Source of the DNA: Marmoricola sp. URHB0036
Lineage (GTDB): Bacteria; Actinomycetota; Actinomycetes; Propionibacteriales; Nocardioidaceae
Length of the DNA: 64,000 nucleotides
Assembly: GCF_000426045.1 (NCBI RefSeq)
Contig: NZ_AUEP01000003.1
Span: 248,001-312,000, forward strand
Direction: 5' to 3'
In this document: positions 1-8,581 of the stretch, one piece after another
How positions within the stretch are numbered: position 1 is the first letter of the stretch
Layout of the letters: each line of letters starts with the position of its first letter
Program-made: the position numbers and the translations under genes
The notes under the pieces: generated by a model
The model's input: only the letters and a program-made list of their open reading frames with translations
What the model was told of the DNA's origin: nothing
The model's database searches: none

Positions 1-1017
1 CGTCCCCGCGACGGTGGTGGCTACGACGTCACGATCAAGTTCACCAAGGCCCGCCGCAGCACCGCCCGCTCGACGAAGACGATCACGGCTGAGCAGGTGG
101 TGTTCGCGGCCGCTGCGATCGGCACCCAGAAGCTGCTCCACCGGATGAAGGCCGAGGGTCATCTGCCCGGCCTGTCCGACCGCCTCGGCTACCTCTCCCG
201 CACCAACTCCGAGTCGATCAGCGGCGCCATCGCCCCGGACCGGTCGATCGACTACAGCTACGGCATTGCGATCACCTCCTCCTTCCACCCCGACGCCGAC
301 ACCCACGTCGAGCCGGTGCGCTACGGCAAGGGCAGCAACGTGATGGCGCTGCTCCAGACCGTGCTCACCGACGGCGACGGCCCCGAGCCGCGGTGGCAGA
401 CCTGGCTGAAGGAGATGTGGCGCGAGCGAAAGAACGTCGCCGACCTCTACGACCTCAAGCACTGGTCGGAGCGCACCGTCGTCGCGCTGGTGATGCAGAC
501 CCTCGACAACTCCATCACGACGTACCCCAAGCGCATCCCGGGCACGAAGAAGTGGCGTCTCACGTCCAGGCAGGGCCACGGCCAGCCGAACCCGACGTGG
601 ATCCCGGTCGCCAACAAGGTGGTCCGCAAGATGGCCACGATCATGGGCGGTACGGCGGGCGCGTCGATCGGCGAGCCGTTCAACATGCCGATGACCGCGC
701 ACTTCATCGGCGGCTGCGCGATCGGCACCTCTCCGGCCGACGGTGTGGTCGACCCCTACCAGCGCGTCTACGGGCACCCCGGCCTGCACGTCGCGGACGG
801 CTCGGCGATCTCGGCCAACCTCGGCGTGAACCCGTCCCTGACCATCACCGCCCAGGCCGAGCGCGCGATGGCCCTGTGGCCCAACAAGGGCGAGCCCGAC
901 CCCAGGCCGCCCGTCGGGTCGGCGTACCAGCCCGTGCCGCCGGTCCCCCCGAACCACCCGGTGGTCCCCGAGTCCGCTCCCGGCGCGCTGCGGCTTCCGA
1001 TCGTCAGCGTCAGCTAG
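1..1017 (+). CDS. choD: ChoD-like GMC family FAD-dependent oxidoreductase (C-terminal part)
   Basis: The gene is already open at base 1, so its N-terminal FAD-binding Rossmann part lies outside the window and 338 residues are visible. The C-terminal GMC signature is clear: HFIGGCAIG followed by LHVADGSAISANLGVNPS and then ITAQAERAM, the stretch that carries the catalytic His and the FAD-contacting end of the fold. The match is to the mycobacterial ChoD branch (putative cholesterol/sterol oxidase), which also sits close to gua genes there; here guaA follows. The substrate is not proven by sequence. The tail after residue 300 is Pro-rich. Confidence 0.85.
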   Translation, partial: RPRDGGGYDVTIKFTKARRSTARSTKTITAEQVVFAAAAIGTQKLLHRMKAEGHLPGLSDRLGYLSRTNSESISGAIAPDRSIDYSYGIAITSSFHPDADTHVEPVRYGKGSNVMALLQTVLTDGDGPEPRWQTWLKEMWRERKNVADLYDLKHWSERTVVALVMQTLDNSITTYPKRIPGTKKWRLTSRQGHGQPNPTWIPVANKVVRKMATIMGGTAGASIGEPFNMPMTAHFIGGCAIGTSPADGVVDPYQRVYGHPGLHVADGSAISANLGVNPSLTITAQAERAMALWPNKGEPDPRPPVGSAYQPVPPVPPNHPVVPESAPGALRLPIVSVS

Positions 1018-1021
1018 GGGC

Positions 1022-1120
1022 GGCGGTTTCCCCGGGCGCCCGGGGAAACTGGACCCGGAAGGGGAAAGCAACGCCCCTCCGCCTCCAGAATTGCCCGCCC
1101 GGCCGCCTGAATTGTCGGTG
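1022..1120 (+). repeat. Dispersed palindromic repeat, unit 1
   Basis: This unit opens with a perfect 24-bp palindrome at 1026-1049 (arm GTTTCCCCGGGC). About 55 nt later it ends in a motif at 1104-1118 (CGCCTGAATTGTCGG) related to the ends of units 2 and 3. The block GCCTCCAGAAT at 1081-1091 recurs at 26092-26102 in unit 3. It lies in the spacer before guaA, directly upstream of a second unit. No ORF runs through it. Confidence 0.75.
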
Positions 1121-1130
1121 TGGAGCTGGG

Positions 1131-1230
1131 GCCGGGTTTCCCCGGACGTCCGGGGAAACTGTGGGCTGGCAGGCAATGCTCTGCCCGCCAGCCCTGGGAA
1201 CTGCCTGCCATCCCCACCCGATTTGTCGGT
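1131..1230 (+). repeat. Dispersed palindromic repeat, unit 2
   Basis: This unit has a perfect 24-bp palindrome at 1136-1159 whose core is GGACGTCC instead of GGGCGCCC, so both arms changed together. It ends with CACCCGATTTGTCGG at 1215-1229. A second inverted repeat, GGGCTGGC / GCCAGCCC, lies between the two. It is in tandem with unit 1 at a spacing of about 110 nt. Confidence 0.75.
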
Positions 1231-1261
1231 ACGACGCCCGGCCGGCGATGTCCCGGACGCA

Positions 1262-1300
1262 CGACGACCCCCGGTCCACCACCAGAGCCGGGGGTCGTCG
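1262..1300. terminator. Strong hairpin, 13-bp perfect stem
   Basis: CGACGACCCCCGG (1262-1274) pairs perfectly with 1288-1300 across a 13-nt loop. It is likely the terminator for the choD-like transcript. No T-tract follows, which is usual in high-GC actinobacteria. Confidence 0.7.
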
Positions 1301-1322
1301 CCTGTTCGCTCCTGTGAACGAG

Positions 1323-1361
1323 CCAGGGCCCGGCCGGGGAGGGAGGGAGGCCGGGCCCTGG
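1323..1361. terminator. Second strong hairpin before guaA
   Basis: CCAGGGCCCGGCC (1323-1335) pairs perfectly with 1349-1361 around a purine-rich 13-nt loop. It follows the first hairpin by 22 nt. It is either a back-up terminator or, being only about 170 nt before the guaA start, part of the guaA leader. Confidence 0.6.
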
Positions 1362-1533
1362 GGAGTTCGCTGAGGCGAACCGGTTCGAGATCCGGCCTGG
1401 GAGGGAGCACTAGCACCGGATCTGACCGACCAACGACGGGTCCCGGGGCGGGTTATGGCGACCTGGAGAAAATCTCACGGAAAGTTTCTGGCAGACTCGG
1501 GGCACATTCGAAGCCCCGCTGAAAGGGCCCAAC

Positions 1534-3105
1534 TTGACCGACCACGACCTCGTCCTCGTCGTCGACTTCGGAGCCCAGTACGCCCAGCTGATCGCCCGTC
1601 GCGTGCGCGAGGCCAAGGTGTACTCCGAGATCGTCCCGCACTCGATGCCGGTCGAGGAGATGCTGGCCCGCAAGCCGGCAGCGATCGTGCTCTCGGGCGG
1701 TCCTTCGTCGGTCTACTCCCCGGGCGCCCCGGCGGTCGACGGCTCGTTGTTCGAGGCCGGCGTACCCGTCTTCGGCATGTGCTACGGCTTCCAGGCGATG
1801 GCCCTGAAGATGGGCGGCGAGGTGGCGCGCACGGGCATCTCCGAGTTCGGCCGTACGCCGGTGCGGGTGACCAACCCCGGCACCCTCCTCGCCGACATCC
1901 CGGGCGAGCACCGGGTCTGGATGTCGCACGGCGACTCGGTCCAGCAGGCTCCGGATGGCTTCGAGGTCCTCGCCTCCACCGTGGCCACCCCGGTCGCCGC
2001 CTTCGAGGACGTCGAGCGTCGCCTGGCCGGTGTCCAGTGGCACCCCGAGGTGATGCACACCGAGCACGGCCAGCAGGTGCTCGAGCACTTCCTCTGGAAC
2101 ATCGCCGGCTGCCGTCCCACATGGACCATGGTCAACATCGTCGAGGAGCAGATCGACCGCATCCGTGAGCAGATCGGCGACTCCGGCCGCGCGATCTGCG
2201 GGCTGTCCGGTGGCGTCGACTCGGCGGTCGCCGCGGCCGTCGTACAACGCGCGATCGGGGACCGCCTCACCTGCGTCTTCGTCGACCACGGCCTGCTGCG
2301 CAAGGGCGAGGCCGAGCAGGTCGAGCGCGACTTCGTCGCCGCCACCGGCGTCGACCTGCACGTCGTCGACGCCCAGAAGCGCTTCCTCGACGCACTGGCC
2401 GGCGTGAGCGACCCCGAGGAGAAGCGCAAGATCATCGGGCGCGAGTTCATCCGGGTCTTCGAGGCGGCCGAGGCCGACGTGCTCCAGAAGGCGGCGGTCG
2501 AGGAGGGCCAGAAGGTCGCGTTCCTCGTCCAGGGGACGCTCTACCCCGACGTCGTCGAGTCCGGCGGGGGAGCGGGCGCCTCCAACATCAAGTCCCACCA
2601 CAACGTCGGCGGCCTGCCCGACGACCTCGAGTTCGAGCTGGTCGAACCGCTGCGCACCCTGTTCAAGGACGAGGTGCGTCTCGTCGGCGAACAGCTCGGC
2701 CTGCCGGCCGAGATCGTCTGGCGGCACCCGTTCCCCGGCCCCGGCCTCGGTATCCGCATCATCGGTGAGGTCACCCGCGAACGCCTCGACATCCTCCGCG
2801 AGGCCGACGCCATCGCCCGCGAGGAGCTCACCCGCGCCGGCCTCGACCGCGACATCTGGCAGTTCCCCGTCGTGCTCCTGGCCGAGGTGCGCTCCGTCGG
2901 GGTGCAGGGCGACGGACGCACCTACGGCCATCCAGTCGTGCTCCGCCCGGTCACCTCCGAGGACGCCATGACCGCCGACTGGGCGCGCCTGCCGTACGAC
3001 GTGCTCGAGACCATCTCGACGCGCATCACCAACGAGGTCCGCGAGATCAACCGAGTGACCGTCGACATCACCAGCAAGCCACCCGGCACCATCGAGTGGG
3101 AGTGA
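1534..3105 (+). CDS. guaA: GMP synthase (glutamine-hydrolysing)
   Basis: It converts XMP to GMP in the cytosol, using ATP and ammonia from glutamine. The 523 residues are the normal family length. The N-terminal class I amidotransferase has its nucleophile at Cys83 (FGMCYG) and the triad partners His170 and Glu172 in QWHPE. The ATP pyrophosphatase P-loop is SGGVDS at 225-230. The C-terminal dimerisation domain ends in the standard KPPGTIEWE. The start is TTG, preceded by GAAAGGG at a good spacing; no in-frame ATG or GTG gives a better N-terminus. A hairpin follows the stop. Confidence 0.97.
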   Translation: MTDHDLVLVVDFGAQYAQLIARRVREAKVYSEIVPHSMPVEEMLARKPAAIVLSGGPSSVYSPGAPAVDGSLFEAGVPVFGMCYGFQAMALKMGGEVARTGISEFGRTPVRVTNPGTLLADIPGEHRVWMSHGDSVQQAPDGFEVLASTVATPVAAFEDVERRLAGVQWHPEVMHTEHGQQVLEHFLWNIAGCRPTWTMVNIVEEQIDRIREQIGDSGRAICGLSGGVDSAVAAAVVQRAIGDRLTCVFVDHGLLRKGEAEQVERDFVAATGVDLHVVDAQKRFLDALAGVSDPEEKRKIIGREFIRVFEAAEADVLQKAAVEEGQKVAFLVQGTLYPDVVESGGGAGASNIKSHHNVGGLPDDLEFELVEPLRTLFKDEVRLVGEQLGLPAEIVWRHPFPGPGLGIRIIGEVTRERLDILREADAIAREELTRAGLDRDIWQFPVVLLAEVRSVGVQGDGRTYGHPVVLRPVTSEDAMTADWARLPYDVLETISTRITNEVREINRVTVDITSKPPGTIEWE

Positions 3106-3115
3106 CCCACCCCGG

Positions 3116-3136
3116 CTGACTCCGACCGGGAGTCAG
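3116..3136 (+). terminator. Terminator hairpin of guaA
   Basis: CTGACTCC (3116-3123) pairs with GGAGTCAG (3129-3136) across a 5-nt loop, starting 11 nt after the guaA stop codon. Confidence 0.7.
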
Positions 3137-3158
3137 TGCACGCTCCTAGAGTTGGGTC

Positions 3159-3695
3159 GTGACCAGCGAGGGGCCTCCTTCGTCGGGGGCGCAGCGTTCG
3201 TCGAGGCTTCCCCGGCTGCACCCGACCGCGTTCACGATCGCGATCGTGGCGTTGGTGCTCTCCACGCTTGGTCTGCTCGTCTCGATCGTGCAGACCAACA
3301 TCGCCCGTGAGGACGCCAAGGCGGCCCGGGACACCTCCACCAAGATGGTGGAGGGCCTGGCCCGCAAGGTGTTCCTCGACGCGGGGTTCGACGCGGTCAC
3401 CGTGTCCAACATCGGCACCCTGCCGATCCACGACGTGACCCTCTACCGCACGGACGCCCGGGGCAAGCCGACGGCCGTCTACGAGTTCGAGCGGTCGCTG
3501 CCCGGCTGCTCCGCGTTGCGCTGGGACGGGCCGGTCCGCGAGCACCTCGCGGTCGGCTTCCGGGTCGTCAACGAGGGGCTGTGGCTGCTCTCGGACCTGA
3601 CCGGGCTGCACCGGGAGAGCAGCGTCCCGATCTCGGTCGTCCAGTCGCCCCAGCAGTGGAGCCTGACCACCTCGTCCATCGTCCTGTGTTCGTGA
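3159..3695 (+). CDS. Membrane-anchored protein of unknown function
   Basis: A 178-residue protein with a short basic/Pro N-terminus and one hydrophobic helix at about residues 24-45. A short charged stretch follows (NIAREDAKAARDTS), then a beta-rich domain of about 110 residues with no family I recognise. The topology suggests a cytoplasmic N-terminus and a soluble extracytoplasmic domain. The GTG start is probably leaderless: TAGAGT at 3147-3152 ends 6 nt before it and no ribosome binding site is visible. It stands alone between guaA and a P450. Confidence 0.7.
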   Translation: MTSEGPPSSGAQRSSRLPRLHPTAFTIAIVALVLSTLGLLVSIVQTNIAREDAKAARDTSTKMVEGLARKVFLDAGFDAVTVSNIGTLPIHDVTLYRTDARGKPTAVYEFERSLPGCSALRWDGPVREHLAVGFRVVNEGLWLLSDLTGLHRESSVPISVVQSPQQWSLTTSSIVLCS

Positions 3696-3793
3696 CGGGC
3701 GATCTCAGGACCCGCCCGGGGGTGTCCCTGATACCGGCGTACGCAGGGGCTTCGTAGACTTTGCCCAGCGCAGCATCCAGCGAGGGGAACGCG

Positions 3794-5065
3794 ATGAGCC
3801 TGGTCAGCACGGTCAAGAAGGTGGTCCGGGACCGCCTGATCGCGCGCGCCGGGGGGATCGACCTCACCCGGCTCGACAAGGTGCCGGACTCGTTGTCCTG
3901 GCCCCTGCAGCGCGACGGGATGGCGCCCAACCAGCGGATCGCCGACGTGCGCGACCGGGAGCCGGTGCACAAGCTCACCACCTTCCTCGGCCTCGAGGTG
4001 TGGGTGGTGACCGGGGACGCCGAGGCGCGAGAGGTCCTGCGCGACACCACGTCGTACTCCACCGACATCCGCCCCTACATGGGCAAGAGCGGCTCGGCGA
4101 CCGATGGCGACATCGGGGGCCTGGGCTTCACCGACCCTCCCGACCACACCCGGCTGCGCGCCCTGCTCACCCCCGAGTTCACGATGCGCCGCCTCGAGCG
4201 GCTGCGTCCCGGCATCCAGGCCATCGTGGACCGGCAGATCGACGAGATCGTCGAGGCCGCCCAGCACTCCGACACCGTCGACCTCGTGCCGACCTTCGCC
4301 TTCCCGATCCCGTTCCTGGTGATCTGCGACCTGCTCGGCCTGCCCGACGAGAAGCGCGAGACGTTCAGCAAGCTCGCCACCGCCCGTTTCGACGTCACCG
4401 GTGGCGGCATGGGCACGGTCGGGGCCATCGGCGGCTCGCGGGAGTTCCTGCTCGCCGAGGCCGCCCGCCAGCGCACGGACCCCGGCCCCGGGCTCATCGG
4501 CCAGATCATCCGCGAGCACGGCGACGAGATCAGCGACTGGGAGCTCGGAGGACTGGCCGACGGGGTCTTCACAGGCGGCCTGGAGACGAGTGCCTCGATG
4601 CTGGCGCTCGGCACCGCCGTGCTCCTGGAGAACCGCGAGCTGTGGAACCGGTTGATCGCCGACTCCACGAGCGCGGTCCCGATCGTCGACGAGCTGCTCC
4701 GGATGCTCTCCGTGGTCCAGGTCTCCTTCCCGCGCTTCGCCAAGGACGACGTCGTCGTGGCCGGCCAGGCGATCTCGAAGGGCGCCGTGGTGCTGGTCTC
4801 GCTGCCTGCCGCCAACCGCGACCCGCGCGCGAGCGCCGGCGACGAGATGGACCTGACCCGCGCGTCCGGCTCCCACCTCGCCTTCGGCTACGGCTTCCAC
4901 CGGTGCGTCGGCGCCGAGCTGGCCCGGATGGAGCTGCGGATGGCGTTCCCGACGCTGGCCGCGCGCTTCCCGGAGATGGCGCTGGCCGTGCCGAGCGAGG
5001 AGCTCGAATACCGCGCGTTGAGCCTGGTGTACGGCGTCGAGTCGGTCCCGGTCACGCTCCGCTGA
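3794..5065 (+). CDS. Cytochrome P450
   Basis: A soluble bacterial class I P450 of 423 residues, which would need ferredoxin and reductase partners not encoded here. The heme loop is FGYGFHRCVG with the thiolate ligand at about Cys371. The I-helix oxygen-binding stretch reads GGLETS rather than the usual AGxDTT, and the K-helix ExxR is ELLR. The ATG at 3794 follows GAGGGG by 7 nt; the frame stays open 11 codons further upstream but without a better site. The gene looks monocistronic and the substrate cannot be read from sequence. Confidence 0.92.
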   Translation: MSLVSTVKKVVRDRLIARAGGIDLTRLDKVPDSLSWPLQRDGMAPNQRIADVRDREPVHKLTTFLGLEVWVVTGDAEAREVLRDTTSYSTDIRPYMGKSGSATDGDIGGLGFTDPPDHTRLRALLTPEFTMRRLERLRPGIQAIVDRQIDEIVEAAQHSDTVDLVPTFAFPIPFLVICDLLGLPDEKRETFSKLATARFDVTGGGMGTVGAIGGSREFLLAEAARQRTDPGPGLIGQIIREHGDEISDWELGGLADGVFTGGLETSASMLALGTAVLLENRELWNRLIADSTSAVPIVDELLRMLSVVQVSFPRFAKDDVVVAGQAISKGAVVLVSLPAANRDPRASAGDEMDLTRASGSHLAFGYGFHRCVGAELARMELRMAFPTLAARFPEMALAVPSEELEYRALSLVYGVESVPVTLR

Positions 5066-5098
5066 CGCGGGGACCCGCTTTCCGCGCGCTCCGGACTA

Positions 5099-5176
5099 GA
5101 CAACCTGATAACAGATCGGGATTTGTTGTCTGCCCCTACTAGACCCGCGATGTGGTCCTCGTTACGTTGGCGCAAC
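5099..5176. promoter_or_regulatory. Candidate operators of the sugar-import operon
   Basis: Two inverted repeats precede the importer operon: GACAAC (5099-5104) with GTTGTC (5125-5130), and GTTGgcgCAAC (5166-5176). Both share the GTTG/CAAC half-site type. They differ from the element in front of xylB. Binding by the ROK regulator at 8582 is an inference. Confidence 0.4.
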
Positions 5177-5257
5177 CAACTATTTACCTCCCAGACCCAC
5201 GACGGTAACGCGTCGGTGTGGGGCGGTGCCCTCGAAAGAGAAAAGGAGGCGATCTGC

Positions 5258-6346
5258 GTGAAGCGGATGCCTGCAGTACTGGTTGCCGGCGCGTTGGGGC
5301 TCTCCCTGAGCCTCGCGGCCTGCGGCAGCAGTAACGATGACAATGGCGGCGGAGGCGGCGGTTCCAAGACCTCCGAAGCCAAGGTCGGCGTGATCCTCCC
5401 TGACACCGAGTCCTCGGTGCGCTGGGAGACCGCGGACCGTCCGGCTCTCGAGGCGGCCTTCAAGTCGGCCGGCGTCAAGTACGACATCCAGAACGCGCAG
5501 AACGATGCCGACAAGATGGCGCAGATCGCGGACTCGATGATCGCCAGCGGCGTCACCGTGCTCGCCATCGTCAACCTCGACAACGCCTCGGGTGCCGCCA
5601 TCGAGCAGAAGGCCAAGGAGCAGGGCGTCGCGACGATCGACTACGACCGCCTGACCCTCGGCGGCTCGGCGCAGTACTACGTCTCGTTCGACAACACGAA
5701 GGTCGGCCAGCTCCAGGGCGAGGGCCTGCAGAACTGCCTCGGCAAGGACAAGAAGGCCAACATCGTCTTCCTCGACGGTTCGCCCGACGACTCCAACGCG
5801 ACCGCGTTCGCCAAGGGCGCGCACACCGTGCTCGACGCGAACAAGAACTACACCAAGGTCGCCGAGCAGGCTGTCCCGAAGTGGGACAACAAGACCGCCG
5901 GCACGATCTTCGAGCAGATGTACACCCAGCAGAAGGGCAAGATCGACGGCGTGCTCGCGGCCAACGACGGCCTGGGTGGCGCGGCGATCGCGATCCTCGA
6001 CAAGAACAAGGTCGCCGGCAAGGTCCCGGTGACCGGTCAGGACGCCACGGTCGAGGGCCTGCAGAACATCCTTGCCGGCACGCAGTGCATGTCGGTCTAC
6101 AAGTCCGCGAAGCTGGAGGCAGGAGCGTTGGCGAAGCTGGCCATCGGCCTGACCAAGGGTGAGAAGGGCGAGACCAACGGCACGGTGAAGGACACCGAGG
6201 GCAACCGTGATGTCCCGTCGATCCTGCTCGACCCGGTCGCGGTGACGAAGGACAACGTCAAGGCCGTGATCGACGACGGTGGCCAGAAGGCCGCTGACGT
6301 CTGCAAGGGCTTCGAGAAGCAGTGCGCAGCGGCAGGGATCTCCTGA
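5258..6346 (+). CDS. xylF: Sugar ABC transporter substrate-binding lipoprotein (XylF type)
   Basis: The extracytoplasmic receptor of a sugar importer, 362 residues. The signal peptide ends in a lipobox (SLAAC, lipidated at Cys22), followed by a Gly-rich linker and a two-lobe periplasmic-binding fold. The DNTKVGQLQGEG region is typical of D-xylose-binding XylF. The GTG start follows an ideal AAAGGAGG. The open frame extends 45 codons upstream, but that part is non-signal-like and rejected. A hairpin separates it from the ATPase gene. Xylose specificity is inferred from the family and from xylA/xylB nearby. Confidence 0.85.
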   Translation: MKRMPAVLVAGALGLSLSLAACGSSNDDNGGGGGGSKTSEAKVGVILPDTESSVRWETADRPALEAAFKSAGVKYDIQNAQNDADKMAQIADSMIASGVTVLAIVNLDNASGAAIEQKAKEQGVATIDYDRLTLGGSAQYYVSFDNTKVGQLQGEGLQNCLGKDKKANIVFLDGSPDDSNATAFAKGAHTVLDANKNYTKVAEQAVPKWDNKTAGTIFEQMYTQQKGKIDGVLAANDGLGGAAIAILDKNKVAGKVPVTGQDATVEGLQNILAGTQCMSVYKSAKLEAGALAKLAIGLTKGEKGETNGTVKDTEGNRDVPSILLDPVAVTKDNVKAVIDDGGQKAADVCKGFEKQCAAAGIS

Positions 6347-6360
6347 TCCCTCTCTGACAC

Positions 6361-6398
6361 GGCGGGACCGGTGCATGACACCTGGCACCGGTCCCGCC
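6361..6398 (+). terminator. Intra-operon hairpin after the binding-protein gene
   Basis: GGCGGGACCGGTGC (6361-6374) pairs perfectly with 6385-6398 around a 10-nt loop. It starts 15 nt after the stop of the binding protein and lies 98 nt before the ATPase gene. This is a common way to hold binding-protein mRNA above that of the membrane components. Confidence 0.75.
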
Positions 6399-6496
6399 GT
6401 TGCACCACCTGATCAGCCCGCAGCATGATCATCTGAGAACGATCCTCACCAGCCCCTGACCGCCCTGCGACGGTCCCATCCCCCGGGAGGCGCCCG

Positions 6497-7276
6497 ATGA
6501 CTGAACCCCTGCTCGAACTACGTGGAGTCGACAAGAGCTTCGGACCGGTCCAGGTTCTGCACGGCGTGAACCTCAAGGTCTACCCGGGTCAGGTCACCGC
6601 ACTGGTCGGGGACAACGGCGCCGGAAAGTCCACGCTCGTCAAGACGGTCGCGGGGATCTACCACGCGGACGCCGGTGAGTTCTTCTTCGAGGGCAAGCCG
6701 GTCACCTTCAACGGTCCCAAGGACGCGGCCTCCCTGGGCATCGAGGTCGTCTACCAGGACCTCGCGCTGTGCGACAACCTCGACATCGTCCAGAACATGT
6801 TCCTGGGCCGGGAGGCCAAGACGCCCACGCGCCTGCTCGACGAGCTCACCATGGAGGACCGCGCGCGCCAGACGCTGGCGTCGCTGTCGGTGCGCACGGT
6901 GAAGTCGGTGCGCCAGAGCGTCGCCTCCCTCTCCGGTGGCCAGCGCCAGACCGTGGCCATCGCCAAGGCGGTCCTGTGGAACTCCCGCGTCGTGCTGCTC
7001 GACGAGCCGACCGCGGCCCTCGGCGTCGCGCAGACCCGGCAGGTGCTCGATCTCGTCCGGCGCCTGGCCGACCAGGGCCTCGGCGTCGTGCTCATCTCGC
7101 ACAACATGAACGACGTCTTCGAGGTCTCCGACCGCATCACCGCGCTCTTCCTCGGTCGCGTCGCGGCCGACCTGAAGACCAGCGATACCAACAACAGCCA
7201 GATCGTCGAGCTGATCACGTCCGGACGCTCGGGAAGCATCGGCATCTCCGCGGCCACCGCCAACGAGTCGGCCTGA
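6497..7276 (+). CDS. xylG: Sugar ABC transporter ATP-binding protein (XylG type, single domain)
   Basis: The cytoplasmic ATPase of the importer, 259 residues. The Walker A is GDNGAGKST at 38-46, the signature is LSGGQRQ and the Walker B is VVLLDEPTAAL, with the switch His in LISHN. Only one ABC module is present, unlike the duplicated XylG/RbsA of E. coli, so it should act as a homodimer as in FrcA-type systems. ATG start after GGGAGG. It is followed 10 nt later by the permease gene. Confidence 0.9.
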   Translation: MTEPLLELRGVDKSFGPVQVLHGVNLKVYPGQVTALVGDNGAGKSTLVKTVAGIYHADAGEFFFEGKPVTFNGPKDAASLGIEVVYQDLALCDNLDIVQNMFLGREAKTPTRLLDELTMEDRARQTLASLSVRTVKSVRQSVASLSGGQRQTVAIAKAVLWNSRVVLLDEPTAALGVAQTRQVLDLVRRLADQGLGVVLISHNMNDVFEVSDRITALFLGRVAADLKTSDTNNSQIVELITSGRSGSIGISAATANESA

Positions 7277-7286
7277 GGAGACAGAC

Positions 7287-8579
7287 ATGACCGACGAGAC
7301 GAAGACCCCCGCCCCCACCTCCGCCAGTCCGAGCCTGGCCGCCTCCGACTTCTCCGGCGACAGCGCGAACCTCACCCTCGGCGAGTCCCTCCGGGCCTAC
7401 GTCGACCGCGTCCGTGGCGGCGACATGGGCGCCCTCCCGGCCATTGGTGGCCTGGTCGTCCTGTTCATCGTCTTTTCTTCGCTGCGGCCCGACACCTTCA
7501 CCGGCGCGCTCAACGTCGCCAACCTGCTGGTGCAGGCCTCCTCGATCTCCATCCTCGCGATGGGCCTGATCCCGGTACTCCTACTCGGCGACATCGACCT
7601 GTCCGCCGGTGTCGCCGGTGGTCTCTCGGCCGGCTTCACGGCCGTCGCGATCGTGCGCCACGGGGACGGCTGGGTCCTCGCCGTGCTGATCGGCATGGCC
7701 GTAGGGGCGGTGATCGGCCTGGCCATCGGACTGTTGGTCGCCAAGCTCGGCATCCCGTCCTTCGTTGTCACCCTCGCCTTCTTCCTCGGCCTGCAAGGGG
7801 CCACGCTGAAGCTGATCGGTCAGGGCGGCACCGTGCCTGTGCGCAACGACGTGCTGCGCGGCATCACGATCAAGTCGATGCCGGTCGTCACCGGCTGGAT
7901 CGTGGTCATCGCCCTCCTGGCGATCTACGCCGGCCTGCTGTTCTGGCGGCAGCGGCGACTGGCCGCCAAGGACCTGCACCGTCCGCCGACCTCGCTGGTG
8001 GCTCTCAAGTTCGGCGCACTCGCGGTGATCCTGCTCGGCATGACGGCCTTCCTGAGCAAGAACCGCGCCCCGAACCCCCTGATCTTCACCATCGAGGGCA
8101 TCCCGTACGCCGTGTTCCTCGTCGGTGCGCTGATGATCTTCTGGACGTTCATCTTCGGCCGCACGGGCTACGGCCGGCACATCTACGCGATCGGCGGCAA
8201 CACCGAGGCGGCGCGTCGCGCCGGCATCAGCGTCGACGTGCTGAGGATCTCCACCTTTGTGATCTGCTCCACGATGGCGGCCATCAGCGGGATCGTGAGC
8301 TCGTCCTACACCGGCAACGTCTCTCCCGGGTCCGGGGGCGGCAACACCCTGCTGTACGCCGTGGGTGCTGCGGTCATCGGTGGCACCAGCCTCTTCGGCG
8401 GCAAGGGCAACATCCGTGACGGCGTGATCGGTGGTCTGGTGATCGCGACCATCGACAACGGGCTCGGCCTGCTCAACCAGGCGGCCTACATCAACTTCAT
8501 CATCACAGGCGCCGTGCTGCTGCTGGCCGCGTCGGTCGACGCCATCTCGCGTCGCCGCCGTTCCGCGACAGGAACCTAG
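7287..8579 (+). CDS. xylH: Sugar ABC transporter permease (XylH type)
   Basis: The membrane channel of the importer, 430 residues and about ten hydrophobic segments after a 50-residue hydrophilic N-terminus. It shows the BPD_transp_2 features of ribose/xylose permeases, such as LLGDIDLSAG near the N-terminal third and AIGGNTEAARRAGI in the cytoplasmic loop. GAGGAG precedes the ATG. It is the last transporter gene, and the ROK regulator starts 3 nt after its stop codon. Confidence 0.92.
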   Translation: MTDETKTPAPTSASPSLAASDFSGDSANLTLGESLRAYVDRVRGGDMGALPAIGGLVVLFIVFSSLRPDTFTGALNVANLLVQASSISILAMGLIPVLLLGDIDLSAGVAGGLSAGFTAVAIVRHGDGWVLAVLIGMAVGAVIGLAIGLLVAKLGIPSFVVTLAFFLGLQGATLKLIGQGGTVPVRNDVLRGITIKSMPVVTGWIVVIALLAIYAGLLFWRQRRLAAKDLHRPPTSLVALKFGALAVILLGMTAFLSKNRAPNPLIFTIEGIPYAVFLVGALMIFWTFIFGRTGYGRHIYAIGGNTEAARRAGISVDVLRISTFVICSTMAAISGIVSSSYTGNVSPGSGGGNTLLYAVGAAVIGGTSLFGGKGNIRDGVIGGLVIATIDNGLGLLNQAAYINFIITGAVLLLAASVDAISRRRRSATGT

Positions 8580-8581
8580 CC

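Noticed and set aside
1453-2931. 492-aa minus-strand ORF opposite guaA
   Set aside because: Biased Asp/Glu/Val/Gly composition with no domain; guaA on the plus strand is certain. A typical antisense shadow of high-GC coding sequence. The same applies to the long antisense frames at 17516-20299 and 22479-24881.
5123-5257. Longer N-terminus for the XylF-like protein
   Set aside because: It would bury the lipoprotein signal peptide 45 residues in; the GTG at 5258 has an ideal ribosome site and gives a normal signal.
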